64,000 nt of DNA from assembly GCA_008921705.1 (NCBI GenBank), contig VFFE01007486.1, forward strand, positions 4,161,044-4,225,043, read 5' to 3'. This stretch comes from Burhinus oedicnemus (lineage: Eukaryota; Chordata; Aves; Charadriiformes; Burhinidae). The notes under the pieces were generated by a model. It was not told the DNA's origin, did not search any database, and saw only the letters and a program-made list of their open reading frames with translations. The translations under genes and the position numbers were made by a program. Below are positions 9,577-23,080 of this stretch, piece by piece. The first letter of the stretch is position 1. Every line of letters begins with the position of its first letter.

Positions 9577-12500
9577 AGCATGCATATAGCCCAGGATATC
9601 ACCCAGTCGGCTTATCAGTTCTTGCTGGACATTCCACTTTTCAGAGGCTGGCTGAGCTTTAGGAGTTATCAGGATGACCCACTGGGAAAGTGCTTTGACT
9701 TAAAGAAAAAAATAATCCCCCAAAGCACTTTTGCTTGTATTCATAAGGAAAATTTCAAACTTGAATTTAAAAGTGATGTCCAGTACGGAATTACAGCCCT
9801 GACCACTGGTAAAAGAAGATGCTTTGTGCTTCTTAGAACAGAGAGGCATGAAAATTGCTTTTATCCTTGCTTTAATGAATTCCTTAACATTACTAACATC
9901 ACTGTTAACAGTTCAGTTTCTAGTGAACAAATTCAAATACAGCTTCCACTAACTGGCAATCTCAATACAAGAAAAGCATTCTATTCAAGTGACTGAAGAA
10001 AAAATTTTCATGTTAAAATGTGCAAAATTTTAGAAAAAATGAAGTATCATCTTATAGTAAAATTTCTATATTTCTGAAGAAATTTCCCTGGGTTGCTAAA
10101 ATAATTAATATATTAGTTATATTTTTCTCCTCAGTCTTGTTCACAACAGTTCCCTTTCTCCTCCACATGCCATCACAACTCTGGAGTTGTTCTTGGATTC
10201 ACATACTTTCCTCCTTAGGCTCATTCATGTTAGCTATTGTTGATTGAGTTTGAAAAAGGAGTGTCCTTTGGAGCTTATTAATGATGTACATTAGTTTGAT
10301 GATTGGAGATTATGGATGTTTAATAAGAAAATGTGAAGTTTCCTAAGGAGAGACTATAACTTTTAGTTAAGTCTGGGGAATGAGGATTTTTTGGTAATAA
10401 AAATGCCACTCAAATTTTCCCCATGTTTGTGCAGACCACTAACTTCAGTCAGCAAAAGCACATCATTACACCCTACTATGGTACTCTTGACAAATGAGTA
10501 TTTGTAGCAAATCTGTGTGAAAGTTAGTAACTATCTTTAGTATCAGTTTACCTGTTAGATGTTAATAATAAAATCTAGCATTTATATTAACATGTTGAAA
10601 TGTTATTTAGACATAAGTGGTTATGGCTTTGAAATCACACCAGATAAAGCAGGTATGGAATGCATGAATCATTTTTTTCTTTCATGATCTATTCATGGAA
10701 AAATCAAAGTGTAAATCTCTTCAAGTCACAGGATTAATAATCTGAAGCTTAAATAATTGATTATCATCCTACTGAAAACCAATACGGTTTTAGAAAGATA
10801 ATTTATGGAGCTGTAGCTGGAGGCAGTTTAAATTCAATATTCTGAATTTTTGATGTTACATGATCCGATGTTAGGTAGTTGATTTAGAGAAAAAAATGAC
10901 AGCCAACGCCATATAGATTGCCTTCGTCTGTCAGAACAAACGTTTTGCTAGCTAATCTCTAAGCATCTATCATTTGTCTTTTTTTGTATAACTAGACTTG
11001 TAATACATGTATCAAGCAAACCTCGTCACTGTACTAAAGGAGAGTTAAGAATGAGAAATATTTGCTCACCAGCAGTGACCAATTCTCCTGATAGAAGGTC
11101 CTTTTTCTGGAAGTGGTTACTTAAAAATCCGTGTGGTTTTAGCGCAGAACACCTGAGACGCCCAGGTCTCTGTGTAGCAACAACAGCACATTCACCTGGG
11201 AAAAACTGAGAGGAAGCTTTTAGCTGAAAAGCAAATTCACGTGTTTACACCCTCCCCCTTCCTTTGCTGCCATCCCTCCAACTTTCGCTCTTGTGAGTTC
11301 CCATGCTTATACACTGCATCCTTGGATTTCTCTTCATCTTGGCTTATATCAAGTGTCTTGTATGAGGACTGAAAATAAATAGCGGCTTATGTGTGTCTGC
11401 TACTTCCCCCCTCAAACAGTTTGAGTCTGGCTTACGTCCAGTGAAAAAAGAAACTACCAATGAAAGCTGGAACTGTAGGTGCTTTTGTTCCCAGTGAATG
11501 GCTGGGTTCACTGGTGCTTGAAGATAGGTATGAACCTAATAGGAAGATACAAAGGTTACTTTGTGTAGAGGAATGTAATTAACAAATAAAGGGAACTTTT
11601 TTCTTGAGGGGGAAATAAAATTATTTATTTAAAGAATACGGTTTAAAGTATCTGATTATTGCTTCTCTGAGTTGCAGTTTAAAAATGGTCTGATTCTTTG
11701 GACATGATGCTTGATATAATTTTGACCTAACTTGATTAATACAGGAAAAGTCCCTTATTCATTGTCTTTGCACAAAGAAGGAATTAGCTGGATCACCTTT
11801 TCCCTCCTCCTTGGATAGCTTCTGCAAGGGAATCAGAAGCAATCCTCTTTTGGGCCTTCCTCTTCCATGTATTTGTTTATATGGACTTTATGGTTACACT
11901 TTTTCCTCCTGCTTTTCATGTAAAGTCCGAATTCTTATTTGTCTTTGATGTTTTGATCTCCCGACGTTTGTTGTCACTGACGTGTATGATTACAGACGTA
12001 TGGTTCTTGTATTGTGCATTATCAACAATTTTTGTACCAAGAAGTGCAAAATGTGACTTTCTGTATTTTTAGTGCTGAATTATCTTTAACATTTATAATG
12101 GAGAATTCAAACTTGCATTTCCAGTTAAAAAAGTATGGTAACTGTATTTAAATCCATAATACGTTTAGCTCCTGGAATGGCTGAAAAAAAAAAGAATGTA
12201 GCTTGGTTACAAAAGAAGTGGAGTCAGGTATTTAAATTAAATTGTTATATTTAATCATTTAAATTTTAAGCAAATAAAAAAGACTATCTGAAGCCAAACC
12301 AAGAGTGATTTAAAGAACCTCCCTCTAACCAAGCTTTGGGTTTTCACATAAAAATTCCAGGCACTGAAGCTTCAATTCTTCTTACGCTTCAACTAATTAC
12401 AGATCATTAAGTAATTAGAAACACAGAAATTTTCCAAGTGTACCTAAGCGTATTGCTGCTCAACCCTGAGATATTATGTTCTCCAATCCTGACATATTGT

Positions 12501-15500
12501 GTTCTTCACTGCACAGGTGTCTTACTGTAACGAGTAAAGGGGTAGACATTGAAACAAATAGATTAAAATTAGTGCTGAGCTACCTTCAAGTGTCCTTTGG
12601 CAGGAGAATGTTCAACAATTTGTCTTCTGTGTTCTATATTTGAAGATAAGAATTTCAGCCTTTGTCAATCTTGCCATGGAGAGGTTGGCAGTGCTGGTCA
12701 AATAGACCTTGTCAAGGTTTAATACTGGAAGAAAATTACTGTAATACTTTATAAATCCAAGCTGGACACCTTTGCTATACCTATTCAGTCACTGCTTGTT
12801 AGGTGGGACCTTATCAGCTCTCTGCCCCTGCTTTCTTCTGCATGTGTTCAGCACTCACAGCTGAACTGAGTGTGAAGCTAGAGCTCGTGCAAGCAGACAT
12901 GCCTTCCACCCCAGCTGCGCTGCCTGACATTCGAATCACCAACCTGTGCAGCAGCGGTTACCAGCCATATATTGAATCTCCGCACTGAGTACCCATTTCT
13001 GCACTCATTCATTGAACTGGCGTGCTCTTGTTCATTGAACTCAGCCAACTTCGTCTCCAGGGTAATGTGGGTGGAAAGCGTTTCCATTTTTCTCTTCCAT
13101 TCTAGAAGATTCATTTTGGAGGTATGAGTAACTATGGGTTAACTCTGTATATACAGTTGTATCCAGGTCAAAATTAGGAAATATAAGGATTCGCTAAATA
13201 TAAGGCAAAGCAAGGCAGCAATAAAGCATGTAAAGAGGACAGACTTTTAGAGAGAGAAAGACATTGCAGAATAACTGACACTTGGAATAGCATGCTGCTG
13301 CTTTTGTGTGAGTCATGCAGCAGTGGATTTAGGTATGTATCCATACAAGTAGCCCATTTATGAAATGTGAAACTGACTTTTAAATTTTGCTTTACATAGT
13401 GCTGCACAAAGTCTAATTCAGAAGAAAACCCGACTCCACTGTATTGATCAGTTCCCTGATCTCACCCTTTCTGTGGCCTCGTGAGTGTTTGCTCTGGCAC
13501 AAGGCAGGGGATACCCTGGTGTAAGGAACAAGCAGCTGATCAGGGTGTAACAGGACAACCCCTTGTGACATTTACTCTCACTTATGGATAAGTTTAAATT
13601 AAAGTGATCATGGACCAAGTGCGCAAGGGAAATACAAGTTATTCATATAAAATTCTTTTGAGTAAAAGCCTAGACAAAATACTTCCCTAGGTAAGGTGCA
13701 CAAAATCTTCAGTGCCAAAACTAATGCCATGGTGATATCTCTGTAGACAGAAAAGTCAGTCTTCAAACTGAAGTAGCTTGCTGCAGTCTGCAGCACGAGT
13801 CAGTGACAGAGGATGAGCATTGCTACCGGTCTAAACAGTCTTTCCTACCCCTCGGCTGCGGAGATCTCCAGGACTAGGTAGTTCAACTTACCACGTCTTT
13901 TCCAGTAGTGTTTGCATGGCTATGGCTTGCTTACATGATCCAGTTACAACGGTGTAACGAGCTACTCTGTGCCTGCTGAGCTGCAAGACCTCTGTGGGCC
14001 ACAAGACCTCTGTGGGCAGGCAATGCTGGGCTTGGTTAACATGATAACCATATCAGGTTTGTTAACCTGTGGGAACTTATTTATTTGAGCCCTTAAGCTG
14101 AGTACAAATCTGAATTTGCTGAATGCACAGTATGAAAATTCATAGTATGAGAACAGAAGATAGAAAAGTCCACATCTGAAAGAATTTCTAGGGAAAAAGA
14201 TCCCACAGTGACACATCTTTACTCTGTGTGGTTTCTCATGGGTTATAGCTTCTCCTCATGAGAATAAGTGTGAAATCCCCTGAACTGCAGCAGGCTTAGT
14301 AGAAGAAACCCATATTACAAGTAAAATGAAGTATCTTCAATTCAAAGGAAAATGAAAATTTTCGCTTTTGCTTTTGACTGTCAAAAATCTCCTCCTTCAG
14401 TACTTGCACAGCTGAAACACTCCTGTCTGATACCTCCTCTCTCCTGCTCCTATCTCTTTGGGTTCCACAGAGACTGGCCTCTTTTTGTGCTCAGGGGAAG
14501 GTATGAAGAGGATGATGATTTGAAGCACACCTCAACTACAGTAATAAAAAGGAATATTAAGATCCTCTAAAAAGCCGTTTTCTGTTTTAGCACCTATGAT
14601 GTAGACACTTTGTTGGGTCTACCAGTCAAGCTATCCTAATTTTGTAAGAATTATAGCTTAAGAAGAAAGAGTGGAGGCAGGCCTGGTGAAATGTGTTGGA
14701 AGGAGCCTGCTGGCCATGCTGTCTGCTGCTGCAGGTGAGAATGTCTCGCTATGGGAAGCCAGGAAAGGTTTCCAGCTCAATTGCAGTAAACCCTGACCAC
14801 ATTTCTTCAGCAGATGAAAACAAATGGTTTGACCTTTTTTTTTTTTTTGTAAGCCTGGTAGTATCAGCTCCCTCCTTTATGACAGTAAGACAAAAGGCTC
14901 TGGGTTTAAAGAGAGAAGCAAAAATGCACTAGCGTCACTGGTGGAGGAAAGAAAAGGGAATGGAAGGATTCAGGTTTCGGTGACGAGTTACTGCTATATA
15001 AAAGATTTCCTTCTTTTTCTTTGTGAGTTGTTCCACAAAGGTCCTAGCATCAAGATAGGTGTGAATTTTTGATAGTGCTGCTGCTTCTTTTTGCTTGGAC
15101 CACACTGTAGTGAAGGCTGGGAGTAAAATGCCTGCCCCATGGAAGTCAGTTGGCTTTTGCTTGGATGATGCCAGAATTTTCCCAGGGATTTTTAAAGATT
15201 GCTGCTTGTGGTAGGCATTGACTTTCAGGAGGCATTTGAGCAATCTGGGAACCTGCTAGTAAACTGAGATGCTCCACTCTAACCTTAGCGAGGTTAATCC
15301 CACCGCTATGGAAGTCTACACTCAGTGTATAGTGTGTGTCCAGTTAGTCTTTGGTACGCTGGTAACCTGCAGTGGTATGATGGGACACTGATGTACATTA
15401 CAACCTGCTGAAACAGTATGTTCTGTGCAAGTCATAACGCTCCTCAAAGCCTCATCACCCCTCTTGCATCCACCTGTGGGCAGGCAGAAACTGAGGCCTG

Positions 15501-16627
15501 TTGGCTGAACTTCTCACGGCAGCAGCTCATTCACCCATGTGGAGCTTAGCTGTGGTCCTGCATGACGGAGCATATCTGCCTTGGGAAAGTAGCAATTACA
15601 AAAGCTGTCCTTGTTCTTTACCTTACCCAGTGAACCATGCTGTGGGGAATACCTCTCCTGCCTTGGAGAGGCAAGATACCAGCCAAGATCAGGCAAGATA
15701 TCAGGCCAATAAGATGAATTCTCAATCTCAACTACCTTCACAAAAAACAAACTGAAAAACACCAGGGAAAAGACTTCCAGAAGGTAATACCATTGCTTGT
15801 TTCACTGCATCAGTAACTGAGATGGCATGAAAAATCATTTGTAATATGGACCTATTATCCTTACAATTTTAATTGCACAGGCATACATGTGGAAAGACTT
15901 ATGATGAATTAAGTGCTGATGGACATTGCAATGTTTGACCCCTCGGGCTTTTTTACTTTGGGAAGTTGATATCATAGAGAATTCCTAGTTCTGCTTTTAA
16001 AACCTGCTGTCATGCCTTCATAAGGATATTAGCCAGGGAACAATGGTAAGTAGATTTTTTTCTTTGTTTTTGAACCTGCTAAAGATAACTGTCTTAAGAA
16101 TGTATGTAACTCAAGTGCGTGGTGGAGTAAGCAGAGATTTTCAGTAGTGCCGTTGTTCAAAGCCTTATGAAAAGAAAATCTTCAAAACTCCAGAAGGCCT
16201 TTTGTTTTTAAATATTACAAAGGAAAAGTCCTTGACAGTCAGAATGGTTAGTTTTCTCTGGCACAAAATAGATGTAAATATAAGTAGTTTTACTTCGCCC
16301 TGGCATCCTGAAAGCTTTTTTTCCCCTGCTATAATTCTTCTGTTAGAAGTTGGATTTATTTCAGACTCATTATGTCATAACATTGAGGTGAGCTGTGTTA
16401 ATTCAGATAAAAGCTAGTGACTACAATGAGTTTTAAAGGCTTTACCTCACTAGGCTGCTTCAGTTCAGGTAGGCACATCAGCAGCCCTCAGTGACAGTGG
16501 GAATATGGCTGTGGCCCCCCAAAGAGCTGCTGTGGGAGGCAGTGAAGGGGGGCTCTTGGGCTGTGCCAGAGGTGTCTGCTGTTCCTGCTCGCTCAGTAGA
16601 AGTGCTGCCATGTATTTTAACTGTTGG
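9577..16627. other. Gene-poor sequence upstream of AGR3
   Basis: About 7 kb of AT-rich sequence without a recognised gene. The longest frame is 9580-9996 (+), 138 codons from its first ATG, with no recognisable domain. Candidate minus-strand splice donors for a non-coding AGR3 first exon are CAG|GTAAAC at about 10552 and CTG|GTGAGC at about 11070, neither decisive. A 14-T run lies at 14835-14848. No LINE or LTR copy was recognised. Confidence 0.4.
13984..14017. repeat. Short tandem duplication, CAAGACCTCTGTGGGC
   Basis: The 16-bp word CAAGACCTCTGTGGGC occurs exactly at 13984-13999 and again at 14002-14017, separated by CA, so the period is 18 bp. It looks like a recent local duplication. Confidence 0.85.
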
Positions 16628-16715
16628 AATAAAATAAAATAAAATAAAATAAAATAAAATAAAATAAAATAAAATAAAATAAAATAAAATAAAATAAAAT
16701 AAAATAAAATAAAAA
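16628..16715. repeat. (AAAAT)n microsatellite followed by a GGAAG purine tract
   Basis: About 17 uninterrupted copies of the pentanucleotide AAAAT fill 88 bp. An AGGAAGGGAAGG-type purine tract continues to about 16750. The long uninterrupted array suggests a polymorphic locus. Open frames rich in Phe-Ile-Leu-Tyr read through it on the minus strand and are artefacts. Confidence 0.97.
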
Positions 16716-16750
16716 GGAAGGGAAGGAAGAGAAGGGAAGGAAGGGAAGAA

Positions 16751-19700
16751 GTTGGTCATAGAGACCAATCCACAGACCAGCAGACCTGAGGACAGGGAAA
16801 CCCAGATTCACAAGAGGATGTAGGCACTGTAGTTAATTGCCTTTGCTTTGGCAATGAAGGTCCTCAGGCAGCCAAGGTGTTGCCATCAGCAGTGGTCCTG
16901 GTAGGGATGAGCAGCTTTGTGCTGATTTCTGGGTGAGTTCAGCAAGGGTCCTACAGCATGTGTGCCTGTGCCCAGGTCTGGGAAAGGACTTCATCAAGCA
17001 GACAGGCTCTCATAACCATTGTGCCCCCCAAGCCTTGTCCCCTGGTATGTACATGCCAGGATGACACTGGAGGATATGCTTTCTGCCTGCACATGTGGGT
17101 TTCCTTGAGCAGACAACTTTTAAATACCAATTCCTTCTGTCCATTTAATACTATGTTACTGATACTATCTTTAGGAAGCTTTTTGTACCAATATGATCAT
17201 AAATGAATTCTCAGGTATACAGGCAGTTTTGCAGTTCAGCATAAAAAACCAGGAGGTCGCAGATACCACAGTGACACATCAGGCTGCATGAATCCTGGAG
17301 CACTTGCTCAGTTATTATGCTGCCTTTCTAGTATGTGATATAATATTTTGTGTCTATATATTTCATTCAATATGCTTGACCCCTTCAAATGATATACAAA
17401 CCTGACCACTGTCTAGCAAGTGATGTACAAGGCTTGGCAGTGAAATCCAGGTGTATCTGCATGATAGAGGACTAAATCCTGGTGAGAAAGCTGTCTTGTA
17501 ACTCCACAATTTGGAACAGCATGTGCATGAATAAAAATATGGTTCTCAAATGAAATGTCCATTCAGGAGAATGTAAATAGGCAGCTTAAAATAATCCTTC
17601 AAAGAGGACATTAAGATTAAAAAGTGTTGACGGCAAAAACCTGGGGAGTCCTTGGGTCTGTCTAACCTAAAGACAGTACCTCCAGCTAGTCCTCCCTAGC
17701 AGCGAGACTGATCATCATAGGCTGACTTGGAGGGTTAAACACTTGCGGTTGATCTGCTTCCCCAGAAAGGGAGGTTGCTGACCAAGTTCTTACTCTGTCC
17801 AGCTCTGCCTTAGCTCACGTGTGAGCAAGGGATGAGATCACAGTTCCTGTGACAGCTGTAATTCAGCATCGTTCCTGCAACTTCTCTTGATAACTCTCCA
17901 AAAGACTTTTACGCATGCCCAATGTGCCTTTGCAAATCAATACCAAATTAATTAGGACCTTACAAAAATACAATGCCCAAACAAATTTTATCCTAAACAA
18001 TGGGACAAAGCTTCACAGAGCACGTATTTTTATGAGTGAGAGGTACTGCTGGCTCCTAACGCAGGTAATTGGTTTGCAGTGGGTCTTGACTTCAGGGCAC
18101 AATCAAACAGCAAACACTACAAGATCTGAGAACTGTGCTTTGGGCTCAGAGTGCTGAGCATTAGCTTTCACTGCCAAACAGAAAAATGAATAGATGGAAA
18201 AACCCTGCAAGTGTCCGTTGGGCTTAGGTTTTGACTGACAGCCAAAAATCATTATTAGAAAACTTCTGGTTCATTTCAATAAAGCCATTTAAAGAAATCT
18301 AGATATGACATGGTGCTTTGTTTCTGTGTGTGTCTTTCAAAATGGTCACCATTGTGGAAATGTTGCTTCTGGTATTACAAGCTGATTCACAACAGATGCA
18401 CCTTTTTTTTTTTTTTTTTCTTTCCTAAAAGCAGAGCTCTAGGTAATGCTCAAGTGAACAAACTACTCCAGTGTTGCCTGAGCCCCAGTGGTTTTCTTTC
18501 ACAGGACCACTGTGTTTTATTAACTTTGTATCCTGTAAAGACATTGTTATGGAACATAAGCATAATAATATAACTGGAAAAACATTTATTGAATTAGTTT
18601 TTACAGCGGTTTACACTGGCTGCAAACCATATTCTCTGCTTCTCAGGCCAATGTCTATGCTTTCACTTCTAAGCCTTCATCTTATTCCAGTACTGTCACC
18701 TCTAACCCCCTCCAGGGTTTTCTCTGCATTTTTGGGACACTCTGGTTCCTCCATCCTTAAACTGCCCTGTGGTACAGCCCCTGGAAAACTTGGTTCCAGT
18801 CTTAACTGGCACCTCACTGTCAACTGCTCTACATTGATGTGCCTCCATGAGTCACTACTGTCTGTTGGCTTCCACTTCCCAATGAGATTATTTTCCTGCC
18901 TTCGAGCTTCTCAAATTTCCCCGACACTTTTATAGATATAAAGCTTTGAAGAGTGTCAGGGGAAAAATGTAATTTATTATTTTTCATGAATTTTGCTGAG
19001 ATCTACAGAATTAATGTGTTTTGGTAAATAAAAGGAAACCTATGCTAGATGTTGTTGGTTCCTCCCTTCAGTCCAAAAGTGCAAACCGTTCTGGACAATG
19101 TTTATTTAATGCCGTGTGACCTCTGACAGGCAGAGCTTGCCCTTCTACCAGCAGATCTTCCTGTTGCACTATGGTCCTAGCCATGCAGTTTTCAAACAGT
19201 CCTCTAGGCTTCTGCTAGAAGAAAAGCTGTGTTTATTTAGATCCAGGCATCTCTCCATCTAAATAACAGTCCAGAGCAATAGCAAGGTGAAGCCCTGGAA
19301 GCCACTTGGGCCTCCCAAGCTCCTGGTGCACCCCGGGGCACACACTGCCAGCCCGGAGGAGGGATACAGCGCACTCCCTGCCCGTGGCTGGCCAGATTGC
19401 TGACTGCTGCGAAGGAGCACAAAGGGTTGCCACCTGCCTGCTTTTATTTCACCATCTCAGAAGAGTCCCTTGGAAACATCTTTCCACAGGGACGTGGTAC
19501 AGGTACAGCTTTCCCAAGCTGTTTCCTGTTTGCAATCCTTAATAAGAAAAGAGGAGAGTCTTATGTCCTGCACCCTGTAAGTCTGGAGCACAGCGGGTAA
19601 GCCTGGAAGTATGGTGCATCCTCAGGCTTCTCGGTTTTCTCCCTACCAGCAGACTCTGCCTATGCACAGGGCTGCATGTGATTTGGTGGTATGGCAGAGC

Positions 19701-22700
19701 AGGGACAGGGCAGCAGCTGGAATGAGCCTTTCCCCAAGGCTTTGTCGGACCTTGGTTAACACAAGGACCTGCAGAAGGTCCCTGTACCCCATGCTCCAGC
19801 CCCCTCTTGCCGGACACTGGGCAGCTGTACGCTGCTGTGTCCTACTGTCATGGGCACGGCAGGGAAGAGGGCAAAGGTGGCAAAACCAGGCAGCTCTGGT
19901 CTGTGCATGGTGCATCAACATCCACAGCTTCATGTTGAGTCTCTTCTCATGAAGAGTGATCTAGCAAGCACATACACATCAAGGAATCACATACAGCAAC
20001 TAAGCCTTTCTGGTCAAGTGCATATTTTCTCTGTTTTCAATCTTGGTTCTTCAACTGCAAACAAATACCTTGCTCCTCAATGGGTATGCCATCTTACAAA
20101 GCAGAAAACTTACAGAAATAGATTTTTAGCCCACTTGAATAGAGAGTATGATTTCTTTATTTCAATAGATTATGTTCTTATTTAAATTGTGGGTTGAGAA
20201 AATGATATTTAGGATATATTTTGCCTTCAAAGTTATAAATTTTTAAATTTTTTGATACTTGTGCAGGTATTTTTCCAAAAGCTGTTAGAATGGCTCAGTA
20301 ACTCTTTGAGGAACCTGAAGTAAATTCAGGTCTGACTTGATTATGCTTGAGTTTCTGGATGATGCCATCTTTAATAGAATAATATTTGTGGTATTAGGAT
20401 TCAATAAATGACTTACTGAAGCATCAAAATCTAAAGAAAATTAAATGCAAACACTGCTGTAATTGGAGGCTTTGGGTGGGATTTCCATAGAGCAAATAAG
20501 ATCTTTCGGTATTTATAGTTATACAGCCCTTTAAGTTTATTGATGTGGTCCATAAGACAAGAACTTGATCATTCCCAATGCCTCTAGTTGGCAGTGTTGC
20601 ATTACTAATAGCTGAAGGACAAATGTTTTTATTTTAACTTTGCTGGATTCCAGTGATAAGTTCAGAATACAAATCATTTAAACGTAAAAGTGATTGTATA
20701 TAAAAATTCACAAAGCTTGGAAAAAGAGTTAAAAAATCAATTTTGAAAAATCAGAGTGCTTTTAAATTTTTTAAAAAATTTTAATTTATGTACACATAAA
20801 GTAATTTGAGAGGGGGCAAGGGTAAAAACCCAGACCAGATTTTAAGGAACAGAGCCAGGAAATTCAGCATGTGTTTTGGAAGAGATTGAGAGCTCAGAAA
20901 TATTCAATGAAACTTTCTGACTGCCACAAGAAATGAAAAGCGGCTGCAGTCCTCTACAGTCAGAGTGTCCCAATAAAGACTTCACAAGCAAGAATGCTCT
21001 CCAGAAACACATTGGACTACTTTTCTGCAGCTGTGAGAGTGAGTCAACCAGGCATCTGTTGAAAGAGATGCCTGTTGCTGCAATGTTTTTGTGATGTTTT
21101 CCTGTAGTGACATCACTGTATCTGCTTTAAAATGTAATACCATATAAGAATGAAAAGACACTGTGTGCTGTAAAATGAGAGTGTTTACAGTATCTTTTAG
21201 TGTTTAAGAGTTCTGTACAGGTATTCCTTTAACTTTTACTCTAATAAGGGCTTTGTCCCAGGGCTTGCTTCTGTGAAGGATTGATGCAAGAGGGCATGAG
21301 AGCAACTCAGTATCTCTCAGCTTTTGTCTCCCTTTTTACTCTCTGTTCTTCAGCCAAACCTTGATCCTGCAAGTTTTTGAGTCCCTGGCCCCATTCCAGC
21401 ACAACACTTGATACATATTTAACTTTAGGCACATTAGCAACCCCATTGATGTCCATAGGACCACTCATATGCTTAAAGTTAAGCATGTTCTCGAGCGTCT
21501 ATACTGGATCAGAGAATATGGGATTGAGGTCTCTGGCAAGTCTCCAGGAAGGCTTCTCCTAACGAAGCCAGACAAGCTTCTCTTCTGATGTGGACCTGGT
21601 CTGGTGCAGCCATGTTTAAACCCAACAGCCAGTTGCTTGAAAGGGGCTCTGGCTGATCATTCCTCATCGGCTGAGCAGACCATGCTGCTTGACCAACGGA
21701 AAGGTTTCAGCTTTGGACATTGCAATGTAGATCAACTCACCTGAGCACCTTGTACAGCTGCAACCTGAGTTCCCTGCACTAACCCCTTCGGTGGTGCTTA
21801 CCCGTTGCCCTAAGTCTGAGCTCGTTCACTGTGGTCGATTCGTGGAGCTGTCATCTCTTCATCTGCAACCTGTTGTTGTCACATGGAATGCTTTTCTTTC
21901 AGTCTGAAAAAGATAAGTGACAACAGACTTCCATATTCCTAAAAGAGAAAGCTGCTTTCATATATTTATCCTCCATAATATGTGTGAATATTTAATATAT
22001 TCAGAAAACTCGAATCAGAAGTTTAAAAAAAAATCCCACAAACAAAACTTCTATGGATTGCTATGGCCTCCTGTTGTTACAATTCACATCTGAGAAGCAA
22101 GACGAAGTTAGTATTACCTAATTGAAAACAATTTCACTTTGAGTAGAGGGGCAGTTTTACAGCAAACATGTAAAAGATGGGAGTATTTTGAAATGTTGAC
22201 AGGTATCCCAGGTGTTGCTTTTCTTTATCTCCATGGCCATTAAAAACTGTTAAATATCAGTCTGGCTTCCACTGAGTAACAGTTTGCTTTTAGTGTTGAA
22301 ATATATTTTTAGCCTGGCCAAACATAACCTTTTGCTATTTTGTTGTTACATTTATAGCCCACATAGCTGATGCAGAAACATCTTTAGCTTCAGATTAGCT
22401 TCTAGCTACAGTATTTTCTTGTTGTTGCTTTTTTTTAAAGCCAAGGATTAATAGGAGACAGACAGAAACACAGGACTGAGTCACCAAGTGCTGTCCTCCA
22501 CTCCTGGAGGCAGCCACACCATAATACCCTGCTTATATATGCATTAAAGTTACTTAGGAATTTTGCCCATTCTTCTTTCTCAAGCCTGCCTTTGAAACTC
22601 ACTCCTGTGAGAGAAACTCTGATATAACTAGCCTAAACTCACACTTGGCAACTTCTGATCAAGTGTTCTTTCGCCAGCACTGCCCTAAATGATTTTCTCT

Positions 22701-22849
22701 CTCTTGTAAGTATTTCTGCAGGGAAATCATATCTCAGCTTGGCCTTCTTTCTTCTGGACTGAACAAAGAAGGGATTTTGAGTTTCTCATTGCAGGAAAAC
22801 TTCTTCATTCACCACATCCTTTTCTGCATTTATTCCAGCAGGAGTTCAG
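16751..22849. other. Gene-poor sequence
   Basis: No gene or young repeat recognised. There is a 17-T run at 18403-18419. A GC-richer stretch lies at about 19250-19950, where open frames occur in several overlapping phases on both strands, which argues against coding. The longest frame is 18471-18935 (+), 154 codons, without a domain. An 18-bp AT palindrome (AAATTTTTTAAAAAATTT) lies at 20764-20781. Confidence 0.4.
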
Positions 22850-23080
22850 TGTTCCTGAACAGAAATGTACCACTATATTACAGATATGGTCCTACAAGGG
22901 CCTATACAACTACCCTGTCTCTCTGGAAATACATTGTCTGATACCTCCTAGTGTCACATTTGCCTCTTCTACAGCTTTTTTAAAATATTATTTACTAATG
23001 CTTAATCGTAGTACAATGCATCAAAGGGCTGACCATGATTACACCCACATCTTTATCTTCCAGGATCTTTTCCAATTGAC
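22850..23080 (-). repeat. Possible ancient CR1/L3-type LINE relic
   Basis: The order of short words such as ACAGATATGGTCCTAC, CTGGAAATACA, CACATTTGCCTCTTC and a following loose match to the ACCAATACCCCCAGGTC-type segment resembles the complement of old CR1-clade 3' regions. The copy is heavily diverged and the call rests on remembered consensus layout only. Confidence 0.3.

Noticed and set aside
16478..16811. Frames rich in Phe-Ile-Leu-Tyr across the microsatellite
   Set aside because: They are translations of the (AAAAT)n array on the minus strand.
18471..18935. 154-codon open frame on the plus strand
   Set aside because: Leu/Ser/Pro-rich composition, no domain, no recognisable homologue, and no splice or promoter context. 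It is consistent with a chance frame.
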